DNA of 64,000 bases. It comes from Paraphaeosphaeria minitans. Taxonomy: Eukaryota; Ascomycota; Dothideomycetes; Pleosporales; Didymosphaeriaceae. The notes under the pieces were generated by a model. It had not been told where the DNA came from. It did not search any database and saw only the letters and a program-made list of their open reading frames with translations. The DNA is taken from NCBI GenBank assembly GCA_015832175.1, contig WJXW01000015.1, positions 992,001 to 1,056,000 on the forward strand. Direction: 5' to 3'. The translations under genes were made by a program, and so were the position numbers. Position 1 is the stretch's first letter. Each line of letters begins with the position of its first letter. Positions 42,469-53,224 of the stretch are shown here, piece by piece.

Positions 42469-43914
42469 ATGTCGCGACCCTCCACGCGTGGGACGGGCGA
42501 CGCGTCGAGCCCACGCGAGGTGCGGCCAACCGACGACCGCGAAAGACCGAAGCGACCGACGCGACACGCACCCCGAATCCTCCACAGCGGCACGATATTA
42601 TACTCGAACAACTTCAGAGCGCTCTCCCAGGCACGCGAGCAGGACGATGGAGAAATTGAAGATGTGCAAGGAACCGCGAGGGAGGCACCGCAAACGCCGA
42701 CTTCCACGAACCACAACTCACCCCAGAGAAAGACGAGAAAGACCAAAACGATGAGACTTCAAACACTGACATCAGCTGCGGCACCGATTGCATCGCAACT
42801 ACGGCAGGGAAGAATCGATCAGACGAAAGGACTGCAAGAAGCGGTCGACAAGATCATGGCAGCGATGAAGGAACAAGAAGAGCTAGCGGACGAACGACAC
42901 AGGGAACTCCAAGCGGAACTACAGGGGCTCAGAGCCCAGAACGAACAGCTGAAGCAGGAGCTACATGAATGCAAGCAAGAAATAAAAGCGTGCAAAGACG
43001 CGCTCGCGCAAGGGGCGACCAACCGGCCGACGTACGCTGCAGCCTTAACAAGCACCAGGGAATCCCCACAACCGAGCCAACCGAGCCAACCGAGCCAACC
43101 GATCCCCAACAACACGAACGGCCCCTCGGATACACTGGCGAGCCTCCCAGGCTTCGATCTGGATATGACGGAAGCCTATGGAATGCACATGGAAGACGCA
43201 AGCGTGAAGCGTATCCGAGAAAGGATACAGCAGGCATTCAAGAGTCATGGCCCAACACAGGACATCGGATGGGTGGGAATCGCAAGACGAGGGGGCAACC
43301 TGGCGAGAGTCAGGGTATGCCTCCGTACCCACGAAGACGAGAGGAAAGCAAGGATTTACACGGACTGGATCACCACACACTTCAACGGCGCACGCATTCA
43401 CGGTGAACAATGGCACGTGGTGAAAGTGGACCGTGTGAACAAGAACGCCATCTGCGATGACACAAGGATCCGGATCCATGGGGATGCCTGCGAGAGACTA
43501 AGCGCCGAGAACGGTGTAACGATCAGAAAGATGCATTTCCTCGGCCAACAATCCCCCGACAAGCTGTACTGCTCCATTGCAGTCTACCTCGCGAGCAGAG
43601 AGGAAGCCGAGAGCCTCCTACACCGTAAATTCGTGGAAATCGAAGGAGAACTAGCCTACACCAAGCCGTACGTAAGGATGGCCACGCCGCAAAGATGCTA
43701 CAACTGCCAGACATTCGACAATCACAAAGCGCACCGATGCCCGGAACCAGAGCCGACGTGCGGAGTATGCGCGAGAACAGGTCACACGAACCGAGAATGC
43801 ACAGCTGGAGAACCAAAATGCGCCAACTGCGAGGGACCACACCGCGCCAGCGATCGAGGCTGCCCCGTCTACAAAAGGCTCCGGAGCGAACTACAGGCCA
43901 TACCGAATGCATAG
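42469..43914 (+). CDS. LINE ORF1 (Gag-like, zinc knuckles)
   Basis: 481 residues. An N-terminal basic region is followed by a coiled coil at about residues 125-180 (QEELADERHRELQAELQGLR). A central domain with IGWVGIARRGGNLARVRVCL follows. Near the C-terminus three CCHC-type knuckles appear: RCYNCQTFDNHKAHRC, CGVCARTGHTNREC and CANCEGPHRASDRGC. This is the standard nucleic-acid-binding ORF1 of Tad/I-type elements, which coats the RNA. The stop codon overlaps the ORF2 start within ATGCATAG. Confidence 0.9.
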   Translation: MSRPSTRGTGDASSPREVRPTDDRERPKRPTRHAPRILHSGTILYSNNFRALSQAREQDDGEIEDVQGTAREAPQTPTSTNHNSPQRKTRKTKTMRLQTLTSAAAPIASQLRQGRIDQTKGLQEAVDKIMAAMKEQEELADERHRELQAELQGLRAQNEQLKQELHECKQEIKACKDALAQGATNRPTYAAALTSTRESPQPSQPSQPSQPIPNNTNGPSDTLASLPGFDLDMTEAYGMHMEDASVKRIRERIQQAFKSHGPTQDIGWVGIARRGGNLARVRVCLRTHEDERKARIYTDWITTHFNGARIHGEQWHVVKVDRVNKNAICDDTRIRIHGDACERLSAENGVTIRKMHFLGQQSPDKLYCSIAVYLASREEAESLLHRKFVEIEGELAYTKPYVRMATPQRCYNCQTFDNHKAHRCPEPEPTCGVCARTGHTNRECTAGEPKCANCEGPHRASDRGCPVYKRLRSELQAIPNA

Positions 43915-46900
43915 AGAACTGAAAATCTACCAAGCGAACGTAAGAAGAATGTCCGAAACACAGCACAGTATTATGAATGCAGAATACTTACAAGACTATG
44001 CCCTCCTTCTCTTTCAGGAGCCACACGTCTACCAAGACGAAGAGGGATCGTGGCAGCCGGGGCCCAGGAACCATGCGTACTGGAAACCAATGCTGCCAGT
44101 GACAAACGGAGGAAACAACCGGCCTAGAGCCATGATCTGGACGCATAAAGACCTAACCGCAAGACCTATAAACACCCACTCGCGTGACTTAGCAGCGGCG
44201 CTAGTGGAGATTGGAGACAGACAAGCACTGGTGATCTCAGTTTATATCCCAATCAAGACGAGCAGAACCGATCCAGAGTTGCCCGAAAGCCTACGTCGAA
44301 TCGAAAGGATAATCAACGAAACCAGGAGGAGCCAAAGGAACCACGTGGAACTGATCCTAGCTGGCGACTTCAATCGGCACGACCAACTCTGGGGAGGTGA
44401 CCATGTTGGCACGACGGACCGCCAAGGCGAAGCTGAAAGCATCATAGACCTGATGGCTGACCTGGACTTGCAAAGCCTCGCGCCCCGCGGAACTGCCACC
44501 TGGCACTCGGACGACGATAGCAGAGCATCCACAATCGACCTCATACTCGCTACGCCCCAGTTGGCGAACGAGGTGTGCAGCTGCAGCATCGACGAAACAG
44601 AACACGGCTCGGACCACAGTGCAATCCGAACTGAAATGGTGGTCGAATGGCAGAGCCCGGACACCAAACCTAGGAAGTTATGGAGGAAAACCAGGTGGTC
44701 AGATGTGAGGCGGATGGTGGAAGCCGCGATGCATGCTCGCCCCGAACCACAGGACTGTGGCAGCGTCGATGCATACTGCGAATACATTATGGAGTTGGTG
44801 ACACCTGCAGTGGAGAAACACGTCCCGGTAGCAAAGCCATCTCCATATGCAAAGAGGTGGTGGAACGAGGACCTTACAAAGTTGCGGGCAGATTATACCT
44901 TCTGGCGCAACAAAGCAAGGGCAAGGAGAAGAGCCGGAACGGAAGATCGCTACACGCGAGAGATGGCGGACTCCTATCGCAAGAGATTCCACGATGCGGC
45001 ACGAAAACAGAGGAAAACACACTGGCTCGACTTCATCGCGGACGCCGACAACATCTGGACAGTAGCCAAGTACATGGACCCAAGCCAGGAGAGGAGTCTC
45101 ACCAAGATACCAGCACTCAAGGCCGCACGCGGGCCAGTGCGCACCAAAAATGAGAGCATCGCTCAAGAACTCCTTAGGGAATTCTTTCCTCGGCCGGCAC
45201 CAGTTACAGAGGCTTTTGAAGAGGGGCGGCAACAAGACGAGTTACCTATGGAACCATTGGCGGAAGACGAGGTCCACAGGGCCATCTTCGCCGCGAACCC
45301 GTTTAAAGCACCTGGAAACGATGGAATGCCAGCAGTGGTATGGCAAGAGCTCTGGGCAGTCCTTAAAGAACACATAGTGGCACTTTACCGGCTGTCACTC
45401 GAAACCGGCAAACTACCGCGGCAGTGGAAGATAGCAACAATCATCCCTCTCAAAAAGGGAGGAACAAGAGACTGGACCAGGGCTCAATCATACAGACCAA
45501 TATCCCTGCTGGCGACATTAGGCAAGGGCTTGGAGGCCGTCATCGCGCAGCGACTAGCCTACTTTGCGGAGGAACACCACCTACTCCCCAAGAGCCACTT
45601 TGGAGCCCGGAAAGGTCGATCGACAACACAAGCACTTACCATGCTACAGGAACGAGCCTTCCAGGCGTGGAGAGATGGCAAAGTACTTAGCTTGGCCAGC
45701 TTTGATGTGCGCGGAGCATTCAATGGAGTGGATGTCGAAGTGCTCAGCCAGAGACTAGAAAGGCGTGGTATACCACGCCCGCTCACGAAATGGATCCGCG
45801 ACTTCTGCACAGAACGGAAAGCCTCCGTTACTATCAATGGGGAAACGACCCCACTCACCGACCTGCCCCAATCAGGGCTACCGCAAGGATCCAACATCTC
45901 GCCAATCGCATTCCTGTTTTTCAACGCCGACCTGGTCACGTCACAGCAGAATCGAAATAAGGGGGCAATAGCTTTCGTCGACGACTACACTGCATGGGTC
46001 GTGGGCGACTCAGCGGAAGCCAACACATCGACGTTGCAAACCACGGTTGTCGAAAGAGCGGAACGGTGGGCTAAGGCAAGTGGGGCATCTTTCGAAGGGA
46101 GCAAAACAGCCTTCGCGCACCTCACACGCAACAACAGCAAGCTCTCGAGCTTACCTCTGGTAATAGACGGAGAGGAAATCGCGCCTACACACGAAGTTAA
46201 GATCCTGGGAGTGATTCTCGATCAGCAGCTACGCTACAAAGAGCACGTAGTCCGAGCTGGAAAGAGGGGATTGAAGGCAGCTCTTGCACTGAAACGCATA
46301 AAAGGACTGAACCCGCAGACAGCCCGGACCCTCTTCACGTCAAAGGTTGCGCCAGTAATCGACTATGCCTCGCCGATATGGTCCCCCAAGGCGGCAAAAC
46401 AGACGACGAAGATACTTGACCAAGCACAAAGGCTGGGAGCGCAAGCGACCATAGGAGCGTTCCGAACACTAGGAATAGAGAGAGCAGAGGCCGAATCAAG
46501 CATTGTCCCGATGCGCAACCGATGGGAGCACCAGCAAGGCAAGTTCTGGGTCAAGTGTCACACACTGCCGAAGAAGCACCCTTTCTGGCGTCTGCAACGG
46601 CAGCTGGACATACGGAACAGACGCTTCCGGTCGCCGCTACAACAGATTGCACGCAGGTTCGAGAAGATCGATCTGGCAGACCTCGAAACGATTGAACCCT
46701 ACTGCAAGGCACCATGGCACCCTGGCTTCAAGACTACCATCCAGGAAAGGGAGGAAGCGGTCGAGTGGGCGAACGCAGCAAATGAGAGGATACTCTTTGT
46801 CGACGCATCCTACCGGAAAGGCAACATCGGCGTTGGGATCTACTTCAGCCTCGACCATGGCCGGGTGGAGGACAAACAATGCCTGCGAATCGGGCGAAAC

Positions 46901-47725
46901 GATCGAATCACCGCAAATCACACCGAACTTATGGCGATACACCACGCGATGGCACATATCGAATGCATATGGAACAACATGGGGAACTTTCCCCCGGACG
47001 TGAGGAAACTCGCGCTGCCCACCGTGATTGCAAGCGACAACACCTCAGCTCTGCGCGCCCTAGCGAAACCTGCCAGGCAAAGTGGACAGAGCATCATCGG
47101 AAGAACGTGCGAGATAGCCCGAAAACTCAGAGATGGAGGAGGACCGGCGATCTGCTTACAGTGGGTACCAGCGAGGTCAGGAGTCATAGGGGGTGACATG
47201 GCTCATGATCTTGCCCAAGACGCTACAACCAAGCCCCTACCTAGGATCCGGATAACAACACTGGCGCCCGCGCTGAAGCAAGTAAAAAACGAGATCGAGC
47301 TGAGACAGAAAGGCAAATACGAAATCGACAGCGCCCTCCCGGGGAAGCATACCAGACTACTATACGACAAATGCACGTACAGAGAAGCAAAGGTACTCTG
47401 CCAGCTACGGACAAAGCATAGTCGCCTCAACAATGACCTGGCAAGAACGAAGGCCGTAGAATCGACTGATTGCGAATGTGGACCCAAAAGGGAAACAGCC
47501 CGACACTTCCTGTTCGAGTGTACTAGATGGACAGAACAACGGAAACCGCTGGTAGAGGTGGCAGGAGACCGGTGGGGTGACCTCTCATTTTTCCTGGGGG
47601 GAAGGACAGAACGGAAGACAGCGAAAGGAGAATACCTGGACGGACCATCCAAATCCTGGAAGCCGGACATGGAAGTAGTCAACCAAACCATACAGTTTGC
47701 CCTGGCCACCGGACGACTCGAATAA
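43907..47725 (+). CDS. LINE ORF2: AP-like endonuclease, reverse transcriptase, RNase H
   Basis: 1272 residues. The endonuclease has LLFQEPHV, ILAGDFNRHDQLWGG, STIDLILATPQL and GSDHSAI, covering the expected Glu, Asp/Asn, Asp and Asp/His. The RT has APGNDGMPAVVWQELW, YRPISLLATLGKGLEAV, GLPQGSNISPIAF and the catalytic FVDDYTAW. RNase H has ILFVDASYRKG, HTELMAIHHAM, VIASDNTSAL and GGDMAHDLAQDA. A C-terminal Cys motif (CECGPKRETARHFLFEC) follows. Endonuclease nicking and target-primed reverse transcription are the known roles. It starts 8 bases before the end of ORF1, so translation probably depends on reinitiation. The frame is intact. Confidence 0.93.
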   Translation: MHRELKIYQANVRRMSETQHSIMNAEYLQDYALLLFQEPHVYQDEEGSWQPGPRNHAYWKPMLPVTNGGNNRPRAMIWTHKDLTARPINTHSRDLAAALVEIGDRQALVISVYIPIKTSRTDPELPESLRRIERIINETRRSQRNHVELILAGDFNRHDQLWGGDHVGTTDRQGEAESIIDLMADLDLQSLAPRGTATWHSDDDSRASTIDLILATPQLANEVCSCSIDETEHGSDHSAIRTEMVVEWQSPDTKPRKLWRKTRWSDVRRMVEAAMHARPEPQDCGSVDAYCEYIMELVTPAVEKHVPVAKPSPYAKRWWNEDLTKLRADYTFWRNKARARRRAGTEDRYTREMADSYRKRFHDAARKQRKTHWLDFIADADNIWTVAKYMDPSQERSLTKIPALKAARGPVRTKNESIAQELLREFFPRPAPVTEAFEEGRQQDELPMEPLAEDEVHRAIFAANPFKAPGNDGMPAVVWQELWAVLKEHIVALYRLSLETGKLPRQWKIATIIPLKKGGTRDWTRAQSYRPISLLATLGKGLEAVIAQRLAYFAEEHHLLPKSHFGARKGRSTTQALTMLQERAFQAWRDGKVLSLASFDVRGAFNGVDVEVLSQRLERRGIPRPLTKWIRDFCTERKASVTINGETTPLTDLPQSGLPQGSNISPIAFLFFNADLVTSQQNRNKGAIAFVDDYTAWVVGDSAEANTSTLQTTVVERAERWAKASGASFEGSKTAFAHLTRNNSKLSSLPLVIDGEEIAPTHEVKILGVILDQQLRYKEHVVRAGKRGLKAALALKRIKGLNPQTARTLFTSKVAPVIDYASPIWSPKAAKQTTKILDQAQRLGAQATIGAFRTLGIERAEAESSIVPMRNRWEHQQGKFWVKCHTLPKKHPFWRLQRQLDIRNRRFRSPLQQIARRFEKIDLADLETIEPYCKAPWHPGFKTTIQEREEAVEWANAANERILFVDASYRKGNIGVGIYFSLDHGRVEDKQCLRIGRNDRITANHTELMAIHHAMAHIECIWNNMGNFPPDVRKLALPTVIASDNTSALRALAKPARQSGQSIIGRTCEIARKLRDGGGPAICLQWVPARSGVIGGDMAHDLAQDATTKPLPRIRITTLAPALKQVKNEIELRQKGKYEIDSALPGKHTRLLYDKCTYREAKVLCQLRTKHSRLNNDLARTKAVESTDCECGPKRETARHFLFECTRWTEQRKPLVEVAGDRWGDLSFFLGGRTERKTAKGEYLDGPSKSWKPDMEVVNQTIQFALATGRLE

Positions 47726-48003
47726 TTGGAACCTCCCTACTCAAATAACTCTGGACGATGGCGAGCTGGCCGACCGTTATCCCGATGGCCAACACTTGAG
47801 AAATCGCTCTCGATGGGGCCAGAATCTGGAGCAAAGCAGGTAGGTACAGATAATAGACAACGAAGCGAATGATCAAGGTCAGAGTGGAAAGCCCAGCAGT
47901 ATAAAAGAGAGGACCGAGAATGAGACAATGGACTGAACGTTCTCAGCGTTCGCACTAGCGTAAATATCGTATAGCAGCTTACCGGGCCGATTGGCACCCG
48001 AGG

Positions 48004-48042
48004 CGTAAGAATAATCAAATCAAATCAAATCAAACAAAAGCC
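48004..48042. repeat. LINE tail (AATCA)n and right target duplication
   Basis: Repeated AATCA units end at about 48032 and are followed at 48033-48042 by AACAAAAGCC, the partner of 42355-42364. Confidence 0.7.
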
Positions 48043-48221
48043 CACAGGCGCATTGCGCTTAGATTCCACAGACAGATCTGGTATATGAGCAATTCTATCT
48101 GTACCCCATGATCTTCCTTTCTACTCCACTGCCTCTGCTCGTTCTTGGATTCGACAACCGGGCAACGCCTCCGCATTAGCCGTATAATGAGAAGGAAATA
48201 CCTTCAGCTATAATAGACGTC

Positions 48222-49157
48222 ATGACCAGATGGTGGGTGGCGCTGGCCATTGCGGCAAGTGCACTCCTTGCTGTCGGTCTGACTCAAACTACGATGGCTG
48301 AGGTGGCAAGCATAACGTCGTCGGATTCACCGGGTTCCCAGAGCGCAACTACAGCACCTTCTGCAACGGAAACTACCAGCTCGTCTTACAGCACATCCAG
48401 CGAGCCGAAGATCCACCTGGTCAAAGTAGGGGCGGGTGGCTTCCAATTCGAGCCCGCCGAGTTGACCAACGTGTCTGTCGGCGACATTGTTACCTACGAG
48501 TTCTACCCTCTGGATCACTCGGTGGCCCGAGCGGAGTATGGAAGCGCATGTGTCCCCTACGAATACACTGGCAAAGACAGAACCGGGTTTTGGTCGCAGA
48601 CCCAATGGGTGGAGACTGCAAGCGATGTTAGTGGCCATTTTCCATTGAACACAGGGAGACATGCCCGCTGACCGTGGTAGATCACCCACTGGAATTTAAC
48701 CGTCAATAGCACGGAGCCCATATTCTACTACTGTGCGGCGCCAGATTCGTGCAAGGGGAAACGGATGGTAGGCGCCATCAATCCAAATAGCACACAGAGA
48801 CTCGACGCGCAGATCCGCGCGGCGGAGAAGGCAGATTTCCAGGTAGCGCCCGGCGAAGCAGTGCCCAAAGAAGCTTCTTCGACGCTCTTGGCGCCATCTA
48901 CGACTAGCTCGCCGCAGGTCTCTGCATCAGCGAACCATTACCATGCGGGGCTTTCTGTTGCTGCCATAGTTGGGATCGTCTTTGGTGGCATCGCTTTCAT
49001 TGCATTTTGCGCCGCCGTGCTTTTTTATGTGGCACGGAAGGCCCAAGTCAAGGGTAGAGATGCCACATCAACGCAACACCCAGCTAGTGTAGACACCACC
49101 AGCTCCCCCAATGTTGCTGAATGTCCGCCGCCATTCTCTCCGTTCAGTCTGTCATAA
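48222..49157 (+). CDS. Ser/Thr-rich secreted cupredoxin-like protein with a C-terminal membrane segment
   Basis: Two exons, 48222-48626 and 48681-49157, are joined across a 54-bp intron (GTTAGT, GCTGACC, TAG) and give 293 residues. An N-terminal signal peptide (WWVALAIAASALLAVGL) is followed by a Ser/Thr-rich stretch. The cupredoxin-like domain reads VKVGAGGFQFEPAELTNVSV, YEFYPLDHSVARAEYG with a candidate copper-ligand His, then WNLTVNSTEPIFYYCAAPDSC. A Ser/Pro-rich linker and a membrane helix (AAIVGIVFGGIAFIAFCAAV) with a basic cytoplasmic stop follow. Such proteins are common at fungal cell surfaces. The substrate or partner is unknown. The gene begins about 180 bp after the LINE. Confidence 0.8.
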
Positions 49158-51231
49158 AATCATCCATATGAAGACTATCCGCGTCTGTTTCCTCCAGGTC
49201 AACACCCACAGTGAGTATATGAGATGGGGTCCGGCAGTCGCGAACGAAGGCATGCTGACGGAAGATAGAACCCATGCAGGATTTGGCTCACCGCCTAGTC
49301 GACCTGCTGAGCTGGAAGTGAAACATTGATTGCAACACCGCTATTTGTGCGTCAGGAAGGATCGATTTCGCTTCTTCTAGGCAACAGTAACTGAAAAGGC
49401 AAGCAGAACGGTTGGTGAAATTCTTGGACTGGTTCGACGGACTGGTTCGACAGCGACTTCAACTTCTCTAGACGCTGCATGTCGTTCGAAAGCGGCGAGC
49501 CAGACGGCGCTGGTTTCGTCGCCACGCGCTCGGCCAAGAGTGGATCAAGCCATGAGCAATCTGCCTCTTTCTCATCGCCAACAATTGAACGAGCGTACGA
49601 AGCACGCGATTTTAGACGGAATACCAGAGCTCAGTCCGGCAACATCAACTTCCAACGGCTCAGTAGCCCAGAGCGAGGATGCGGAATCTCCAGGGACAGG
49701 GTAAATAGTGGTTTGTCCGGTACGCTATGTATGAGCTCGGCGCTTTCTCATTTCCGTCCACCAACTCACTCATAACTGCCCGATCGTGTGAAGGTCAACG
49801 GAGGATCGCGTACATGCTCGAATGAGAATATAGCAAACGCATATACCCGCTTGTACTTCCAGTTTTACTCATTGCGTTGATATTTGCTAGGGCCCGTATG
49901 TACAGAGTCCAGTAGCATGATCGTTGGAGGCCACTATGTATGTACAGCTTCAACGGTCAAAGGAGTTGTCTACTTCATCTCCCGACCTCTACCGCGGATC
50001 CTGCAACCCTACGATTTCCATCGCATGCTCATCCGACATAGTTGAGGCCTATTGCTGGACGTGCTAACATTCTTGACCCTTGGCCCCAATAGTCTTAGGG
50101 TCTTCTGCAACCGAGTCAGACGGATGTAGGAAGTGGGATGAGTGACTTGCACCTACGAGATCGGGGAAGAAGCGCTGAGGACCGCATCGTAACGGCATGC
50201 GTGCTTCTACCAACAGTACAAGCCACCTTCGTAGCTATGGTGGTGGTACTGGAACATGGAAATTTCTGTATTACAACGACGATCATCATAGGACGAAAGG
50301 AAAGCCCCCGTGCATGTGAGGGTGATGTAATTGGCGCCCTAGGCTTATGATAGATGAAGATGGCGATGGAGATGGCGATGGTGACGGTCACGGTGACACG
50401 ATATCAGCCCCTATCCGTATCTTTCCGATGACACTAAGGTGAAGCCGGTGAAAAACGTTGCTTGTGCACCAACGCGAAGCTAAATCGGATGCGCGTACGA
50501 TTCTGTGCGTGAGCATCAGCAGCGCTTGAATTGACGGGCTGAGGTGTGCTGAAGGGTTTGTCACGCTGAGATAGGGATGTCGCGCAGCGTTTCTGTGGTT
50601 CCTGTTGTAAGCATAACCGAGATTCGCGGCGTAATCATTCGCACCGACAAGCAAATCGATGGCTAAGTGAGCGACGTTGCCTTCGTTATTCGCTAATAAT
50701 TGCATCGCTGCTACATCAAGAGGAACGTTACAATATCAAGAGTTATGGTCTGTAGCGAAGCTAGTCATTGGTCTTTTTAGAAATGCCATGCTTTATGACC
50801 AAAACGACCAGCCAAATCTGGTAAGCCGTAGAGACAATAAGCATCACTATCGAGCAGGCTAACCACCCATCTCTTCTGACATTACGTAGTTACACTATTT
50901 CCAATCAGTCAGTGGGAAGGAGTTTTGGAAGCAAATACGTCCGAGTAAGGGCTTAGGCCCAAGCGTTGACTCTAATGCAGTGCGTCAGTGTATTTCACGT
51001 AACATTTCTGTAAGATGCATTAACATCATCGAGATGAACCCTAACGGGTGTGCTAGAGATCAGCCCAATGGCAGTCTAATTAATCACATTCTTTCACATT
51101 CAAAATTGTGATTACCAGGTCCAAAGTAGTTTTGTCAAATGCTGGATCGAAAGCATTCTCATTAGACCAACGCAATACTGATATGTAATCAAGTAAGACC
51201 TGTCCGGTTCCAAACGTGCCAATGTTCGGGA
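49158..51231. other. Gene-poor stretch
   Basis: Several short ORFs (for example 49479-49775 plus) with no recognisable motifs. A GATGGC/GGTGAC-type short tandem array lies at about 50354-50398. Confidence 0.5.
50354..50398. repeat. Short hexamer-like tandem array
   Basis: Units of the type GATGGCGATGGA and GGTGACGGTCAC follow one another. No coding context is seen. Confidence 0.5.
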
Positions 51232-52380
51232 TTATGGTGACAGTCGTCCAGAACGTCTCTGAATCCGTCCGTCTAAGCACACAGTCCCAGCGGCCAGTGG
51301 CTGAGGGAGCGCGCAGCCTTGATTGCAGATCCCAAAACGATGCTCATCTATGCAGAGAATGTCGTCTTCGGAAAGGCACCTCATGCAAGCAGCAAGAGAG
51401 GCCACTGGTGCTACTGGTGGAGTCGAGGTTAGCACCCCGGCCTTATGTGCCGATGTAGGTGCGAGTTGTGCGACATGCATCTGAGGCTCGACCGTGGACG
51501 TTCCCATGAGCACGACGTCTTCTACGTTCGTTGTGGATGTAGACTGTGTTGGGTCCGCAGAAGCTGGTAATATCTGGTTCAGGGTCGCTGCTTCGCCGCT
51601 TTGGTGTTGCAGGCTACGTGAAGCACCCTCAGCAGGGCGCGTCGTTCCAGAACCAACACCTAGCGCGGTTACAGAAGCACACGCAGGCCCGTCGAGCGAT
51701 GTGGCGACCCTTGCCAGCATGCCGGTCGTTACTGAGTCCCCTGGGTCTGGGAATGCATAATCAAAACCTTCTACCGTAGAACAAGCGCTACGCGGCAGAT
51801 TGGCGACGAACATGTCGGGCAGCTTCTCCAAGAATGTGGTGTCGTTCCCACCGCCACCGACTGAGACGGGAGCACAGTTCATATACATCTCACGATCTCC
51901 TTCCCTATTGAACCAGGTCCAAGCAAACGTATAACTACCACTTGGTAGCTCCTCTGGTAGCGTGACCTCAAATGTGGCCGCTCCGTGGCCTGTCGGATCT
52001 CCAGCGAGGTTGCCGTCCGCGCTCGCTGGACATCCGCCAATAATACTGTGCACTACCTTCCACTGGCTAGCTTTCGTGGGCTGTAGATCGTTCGTCACGG
52101 AAAATTGGCAGGACCCTCCACCATGGACCGCGGACCCTATGAAGCTAATGGTCTGCGATTCGCCAGCCGTCCAGTAGTTCATTCGAGTCAGGTCATACAC
52201 ACCTACTCGGAGTTTGCAGGGGAAGTCCAGACCGGAGTCATCCAAGGGAGAGTTATTCAGGGTAGACTGACCGTAGGGCACAGGATTCTCAAGTATCATA
52301 TGCGCCGCAGAGCTTGAGAGTACCGTGAAGACGAACGCAAGCGAAGCAATTTGGATCAGCATCGTACGGAAGCTACGCAT
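51232..52380 (-). CDS. AA11-like lytic polysaccharide monooxygenase with C-terminal X278-like module
   Basis: The 382-residue single-exon ORF starts with a signal peptide. Cleavage after SSAA would leave His as the first mature residue (HMILENPVPYG), the hallmark of copper LPMOs. GSAVHGGGSCQFSVT provides the second His of the histidine brace, and SYTFAWTWFNREGDREMYMN the distal aromatic and core. A Thr/Ser-rich linker follows, then a Cys-rich module (CMRCLSEDDILCIDEH...FGICNQG), similar to the X278 modules seen on AA11 enzymes. AA11 enzymes cleave chitin oxidatively. Substrate here is inferred from family only. The reading is intact. Confidence 0.78.
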   Translation of the reverse strand: MRSFRTMLIQIASLAFVFTVLSSSAAHMILENPVPYGQSTLNNSPLDDSGLDFPCKLRVGVYDLTRMNYWTAGESQTISFIGSAVHGGGSCQFSVTNDLQPTKASQWKVVHSIIGGCPASADGNLAGDPTGHGAATFEVTLPEELPSGSYTFAWTWFNREGDREMYMNCAPVSVGGGGNDTTFLEKLPDMFVANLPRSACSTVEGFDYAFPDPGDSVTTGMLARVATSLDGPACASVTALGVGSGTTRPAEGASRSLQHQSGEAATLNQILPASADPTQSTSTTNVEDVVLMGTSTVEPQMHVAQLAPTSAHKAGVLTSTPPVAPVASLAACMRCLSEDDILCIDEHRFGICNQGCALPQPLAAGTVCLDGRIQRRSGRLSP

Positions 52381-52408
52381 GAGCCAGCTTTACGAGCGGG
52401 CATCTCGA

Positions 52409-52414
52409 TTTATA
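52409..52414 (-). promoter_or_regulatory. Possible TATA box of the LPMO gene
   Basis: TATAAA on the minus strand lies 29-34 bp before ATG 52380. With normal spacing, transcription would begin at or beyond that ATG. That would favour the next in-frame ATG (52362), which still leaves a full signal peptide. Confidence 0.35.
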
Positions 52415-52942
52415 TGCTATTCCTCATTGTTTGATGCGGCGAGCAAGCTGATGGGGCTACGGTACATAGCGGTGTAAGCAGACTCAATAAAGTGACGGTG
52501 GCCTGCTGCTAGCATCACAGCATCACGCTTACAAGCGATAAGCAGATTATTGAGAGAAGTAAGGAAGGCAATGACATCTGCGGAGTTCGTTGTTCGTATC
52601 CTTGCGTGATGATCAAATGCAATGCATTACTACACTGTGGTAAAGGAGTGAAGTGGAGCGGCCTGCGAACAGCCTACATCTTATATAGCAGGGTACTCCT
52701 AGAATATCTAAAGAACCTGATGCCATCTTGGGGACCATGGCTGGAACGAATACTACAAAAGAAAGACCCTACCAGGCCGTGCAGCTGGAAAGCTTGGGAA
52801 TAGTTAGTGGCCTCCCGAAAAGTCTGTACTCGCCACCTTTGAATGTTCTAAACTAACAGCATGAGGCCAAAACTCGGAAAGAGCGTCACGTAGAGGTCGC
52901 AAGAGTGGGTCTAAAATCGGCGACAGCAAACCTTCGGAGCCG
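52415..52942. other. Upstream region of the LPMO gene
   Basis: The short ORF 52606-52803 starts with ATG but shows no recognisable motif. Otherwise nothing. Confidence 0.4.
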
Positions 52943-53224
52943 GTGGTCAAAGGCGTTGGAAGCAGTTCAACAAAGCCCGAGCGAAAGATGGGCGGGGAAA
53001 CCAACCGCAGGAAAACAACTTCAAAGGAAGACTTAAGTTTGCCTTTGGTAGATCTGAAAGAAGATGCTGAACGGAAGAAGAAATTGGAAGAGATCCGTAA
53101 CAAATTGGAGAATCTCCGCACCGCAGCAGATTTTGTCCAAACCACTTTTCATCGTCAAGCCTGCACCACAATGGACTTGATTGCAGAATACCTGGAAGAG
53201 ACTCAAGCAAGCGCAGAGTCTTGA
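52943..53224 (+). CDS. Small basic coiled-coil protein, probably a last exon
   Basis: The open frame extends upstream to 52865 without ATG, right after CTAACAG (a branch point and acceptor at about 52853-52860), so an upstream exon is likely. It reads a basic Ser-rich stretch and then a coiled coil (EDAERKKKLEEIRNKLENLR), ending DLIAEYLEETQASAES. No family is recognised. Confidence 0.35.
   Translation: MVKGVGSSSTKPERKMGGETNRRKTTSKEDLSLPLVDLKEDAERKKKLEEIRNKLENLRTAADFVQTTFHRQACTTMDLIAEYLEETQASAES

Larger units (their letters stand above)
42365..48032 (+). mobile_element. Full-length LINE (Tad1/I-like non-LTR retrotransposon)
   Basis: The element is about 5.67 kb, with a 104-bp 5' UTR, a Gag-like ORF1, an ORF2 with endonuclease, reverse transcriptase and RNase H, a 3' UTR of about 300 bp and an (AATCA)n tail at about 48010-48032. 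A 10-bp duplication borders it. Both ORFs are uninterrupted with catalytic residues in place, so it may be competent. It would also be a candidate source of machinery for the 1.1-kb repeat, whose tail is similar, though no sequence identity was established. Confidence 0.88.
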
